Part shown: positions 15,700 to 16,681 of the stretch, piece after piece
How positions within the stretch are numbered: the first letter of the stretch is position 1
How the letters are laid out: every line of letters begins with the position of its first letter
Assembly (NCBI GenBank): GCA_028702415.1
Contig: JAQVOT010000001.1
Coordinates: 1-16,681 of the forward strand
Direction: 5' to 3'
DNA: 16,681 bases
DNA from: Eubacteriales bacterium
GTDB lineage: Bacteria > Bacillota > Clostridia > Peptostreptococcales > Anaerovoracaceae
Position numbers and translations under genes: made by a program
The notes under the pieces: model-generated
What the model saw: only the letters and a program-made list of their open reading frames with translations
Told to the model about the DNA's origin: nothing
Databases searched by the model: none

Positions 15700-15721
15700 C
15701 CAAAAAGGCATGTTTTTTTTT
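15684..15721 (+). terminator. Intrinsic terminator of the arginine operon
   Basis: AAAAAAACATG (15684-15694) pairs with CATGTTTTTTT (15709-15719) around a 14-base loop, followed by further T residues to 15721. It ends the arc operon 22 bases after the lyase stop and precedes a separate carB promoter. Confidence 0.82.
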
Positions 15722-15729
15722 AAAAGATA

Positions 15730-15758
15730 TTGCATATATATAAATGATTATGTATAAT
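15730..15758 (+). promoter_or_regulatory. Near-consensus sigma-A promoter of carB
   Basis: TTGCAT (15730-15735), a 17-base AT-rich spacer and a perfect TATAAT (15753-15758) are present. Transcription should start near 15765, giving a leader of about 34 bases with AAGGA (15786-15790) 8 bases before the GTG start. Placed right after a terminator, it separates carB expression from the arc operon. Confidence 0.8.
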
Positions 15759-15798
15759 TACACAGAACTTAATTTTTTATGAAAGAAGGAATAACAAG

Positions 15799-16681
15799 GT
15801 GCCAAAAAAAAGCTATCTCAAGAAAGTGCTGATTGTAGGTTCAGGACCAATCGTAATAGGTCAGGCTGCTGAATTTGATTATGCAGGCACACAGGCCTGC
15901 AAAGCCATAAGAGAAGAAGGTATTGAAGCCATTCTGGTTAACAGTAATCCTGCAACGATTATGACAGACAGTGATGTTGCAGACAAGGTTTACATGGAAC
16001 CTCTAACCGAGGAAGCTCTTGAAGAAATAATTAAAATAGAAAAACCGAACGGAATGCTGGCTGGTTTTGGTGGACAGACTGGTCTTAACCTGGCCATGGA
16101 AATGGATGCTAAAGGCATATTGTCGAAATACAATGTTGAGTTGCTTGGGGTAAACAAAGACAGCATAAAGAAAGCAGAAGACAGAGAAGCATTTAAGCTT
16201 CTGATGCAGGAAATCGGTGAACCGGTACCTGCAAGTATCATCGCTACAACCATGGGTGAATGTTATGCATTTATTGAAAAAGAAGGATTGCCTGTTATCA
16301 TCAGACCTGCATATACACTTGGAGGGACCGGTGGAGGAATTGCAGAAAACATGGAACAGCTGGATGCCCTTTGCTATGCAGGCATGGAAGCAAGTGCAAT
16401 CGGACAGATTCTTCTTGAAAAATCCATAGCCGGTTGGAAGGAAATAGAATATGAAGTAATGCGTGATTCAGCAGATAACTGCATAATTATATGTGATATG
16501 GAGAATGTGGATCCGGTTGGGGTTCATACAGGTGACAGCATCGTTGTCGCACCAACTCAGACAATAACCGCAGAAGAAAACCGGATGCTGAAAGATGCAT
16601 CCATAAAAATAATAAATAGCCTTGGAATTGAAGGGGGCTGTAACGTTCAGTTTGGTCTTAATCCTACAAACGGTGAGTACG
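15799..16681 (+). CDS. carB: Carbamoyl phosphate synthetase large subunit, N-terminal part (partial)
   Basis: The reading frame starts at GTG 15799 and stays open for 294 codons to the window edge. The N-terminus reads [33 protein letters not shown], then [22 protein letters not shown] and [12 protein letters not shown]. These are the pre-ATP-grasp and first ATP-grasp (carboxyphosphate) domains of CarB. The complete enzyme makes carbamoyl phosphate from bicarbonate, ammonia (from glutamine through CarA) and two ATP, for arginine and pyrimidine synthesis. The GTG has AAGGA (15786-15790) 8 bases upstream. carA, usually directly upstream of carB, is not here; instead the arc operon is. Downstream genes and the C-terminal half lie outside the window. 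The family call is very sure. Confidence 0.96.
   Translation, partial: MPKKSYLKKVLIVGSGPIVIGQAAEFDYAGTQACKAIREEGIEAILVNSNPATIMTDSDVADKVYMEPLTEEALEEIIKIEKPNGMLAGFGGQTGLNLAMEMDAKGILSKYNVELLGVNKDSIKKAEDREAFKLLMQEIGEPVPASIIATTMGECYAFIEKEGLPVIIRPAYTLGGTGGGIAENMEQLDALCYAGMEASAIGQILLEKSIAGWKEIEYEVMRDSADNCIIICDMENVDPVGVHTGDSIVVAPTQTITAEENRMLKDASIKIINSLGIEGGCNVQFGLNPTNGEY

Noticed and set aside
15779..15832. Short frame of 17 codons (ATG 15779) overlapping the carB start, a possible leader peptide
   Set aside because: It has no Shine-Dalgarno and no arginine-rich content, and runs out of frame into carB; the carB GTG with AAGGA explains the region better.
1..16681. CRISPR arrays, insertion sequences, prophage genes, tRNA or rRNA genes
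   Set aside because: No regularly spaced repeats, transposase or integrase-like frames, terminal inverted repeats or tRNA-like cloverleaf were seen on either strand by eye.

Overview
The window looks like a chromosomal segment of an anaerobic, low- to mid-GC Gram-positive bacterium of the class Clostridia. The evidence is strong AGGAGG-type ribosome binding sites, AT-rich intergenic regions with intrinsic terminators, a YqeY/YgiQ housekeeping neighbourhood, a PepV-type dipeptidase and an arginine deiminase operon. No phage, insertion sequence, CRISPR array, tRNA or rRNA was seen. This taxonomic reading is inference from style and gene content, not a database result.

Layout, left to right. 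(1) 1-6417, plus strand: a tightly packed run made of the 3' end of a YqeY-like gene, a YgiQ-family radical SAM protein, an orphan beta-class DNA methyltransferase overlapping the ygiQ end by 56 bases, a HutD-type cupin fused to a two-helix membrane domain, a THUMP-domain rRNA methyltransferase (1-base overlap, GTG start) and a MerR-family regulator with a GyrI-like effector domain. (2) 6429-6489: a strong bidirectional terminator between convergent units. (3) 6488-9268, minus strand: a two-gene operon of an M20/PepV-like dipeptidase followed by an NhaC-family antiporter. Its promoter has the layout of a MerR-controlled promoter, with a 19-bp spacer filled by a 9-3-9 dyad. (4) 9442-10914, plus strand: a divergent MocR-type (GntR + aminotransferase fold) regulator in which the PLP-binding lysine is replaced by leucine. 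(5) 11060-15661, plus strand: an arginine catabolic operon in the order ornithine carbamoyltransferase, arginine deiminase, carbamate kinase, then an ArgH-superfamily lyase whose substrate-binding loop is altered. (6) 15684-15721: a terminator. Then a near-consensus promoter and carB (large subunit of carbamoyl phosphate synthetase), which runs off the right edge.

How the genes may work together. Arginine deiminase, the transcarbamylase and carbamate kinase together turn arginine into ornithine, ammonia, CO2 and ATP. The dipeptidase could supply amino acids, and the NhaC-family carrier could couple ion or solute exchange to that. No dedicated ArcD exchanger and no argG (argininosuccinate synthetase) is present, so the ArgH-like enzyme has no obvious substrate source here. 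Two regulators flank the dipeptidase/carrier operon: the MerR protein lies convergently downstream, and the PLP-lysine-less MocR protein lies divergently upstream, between that operon and the arginine operon. The points most worth following up are the lysine-less MocR regulator, the ArgH-like lyase with altered pocket residues, the MerR-type promoter and the HutD-membrane fusion.
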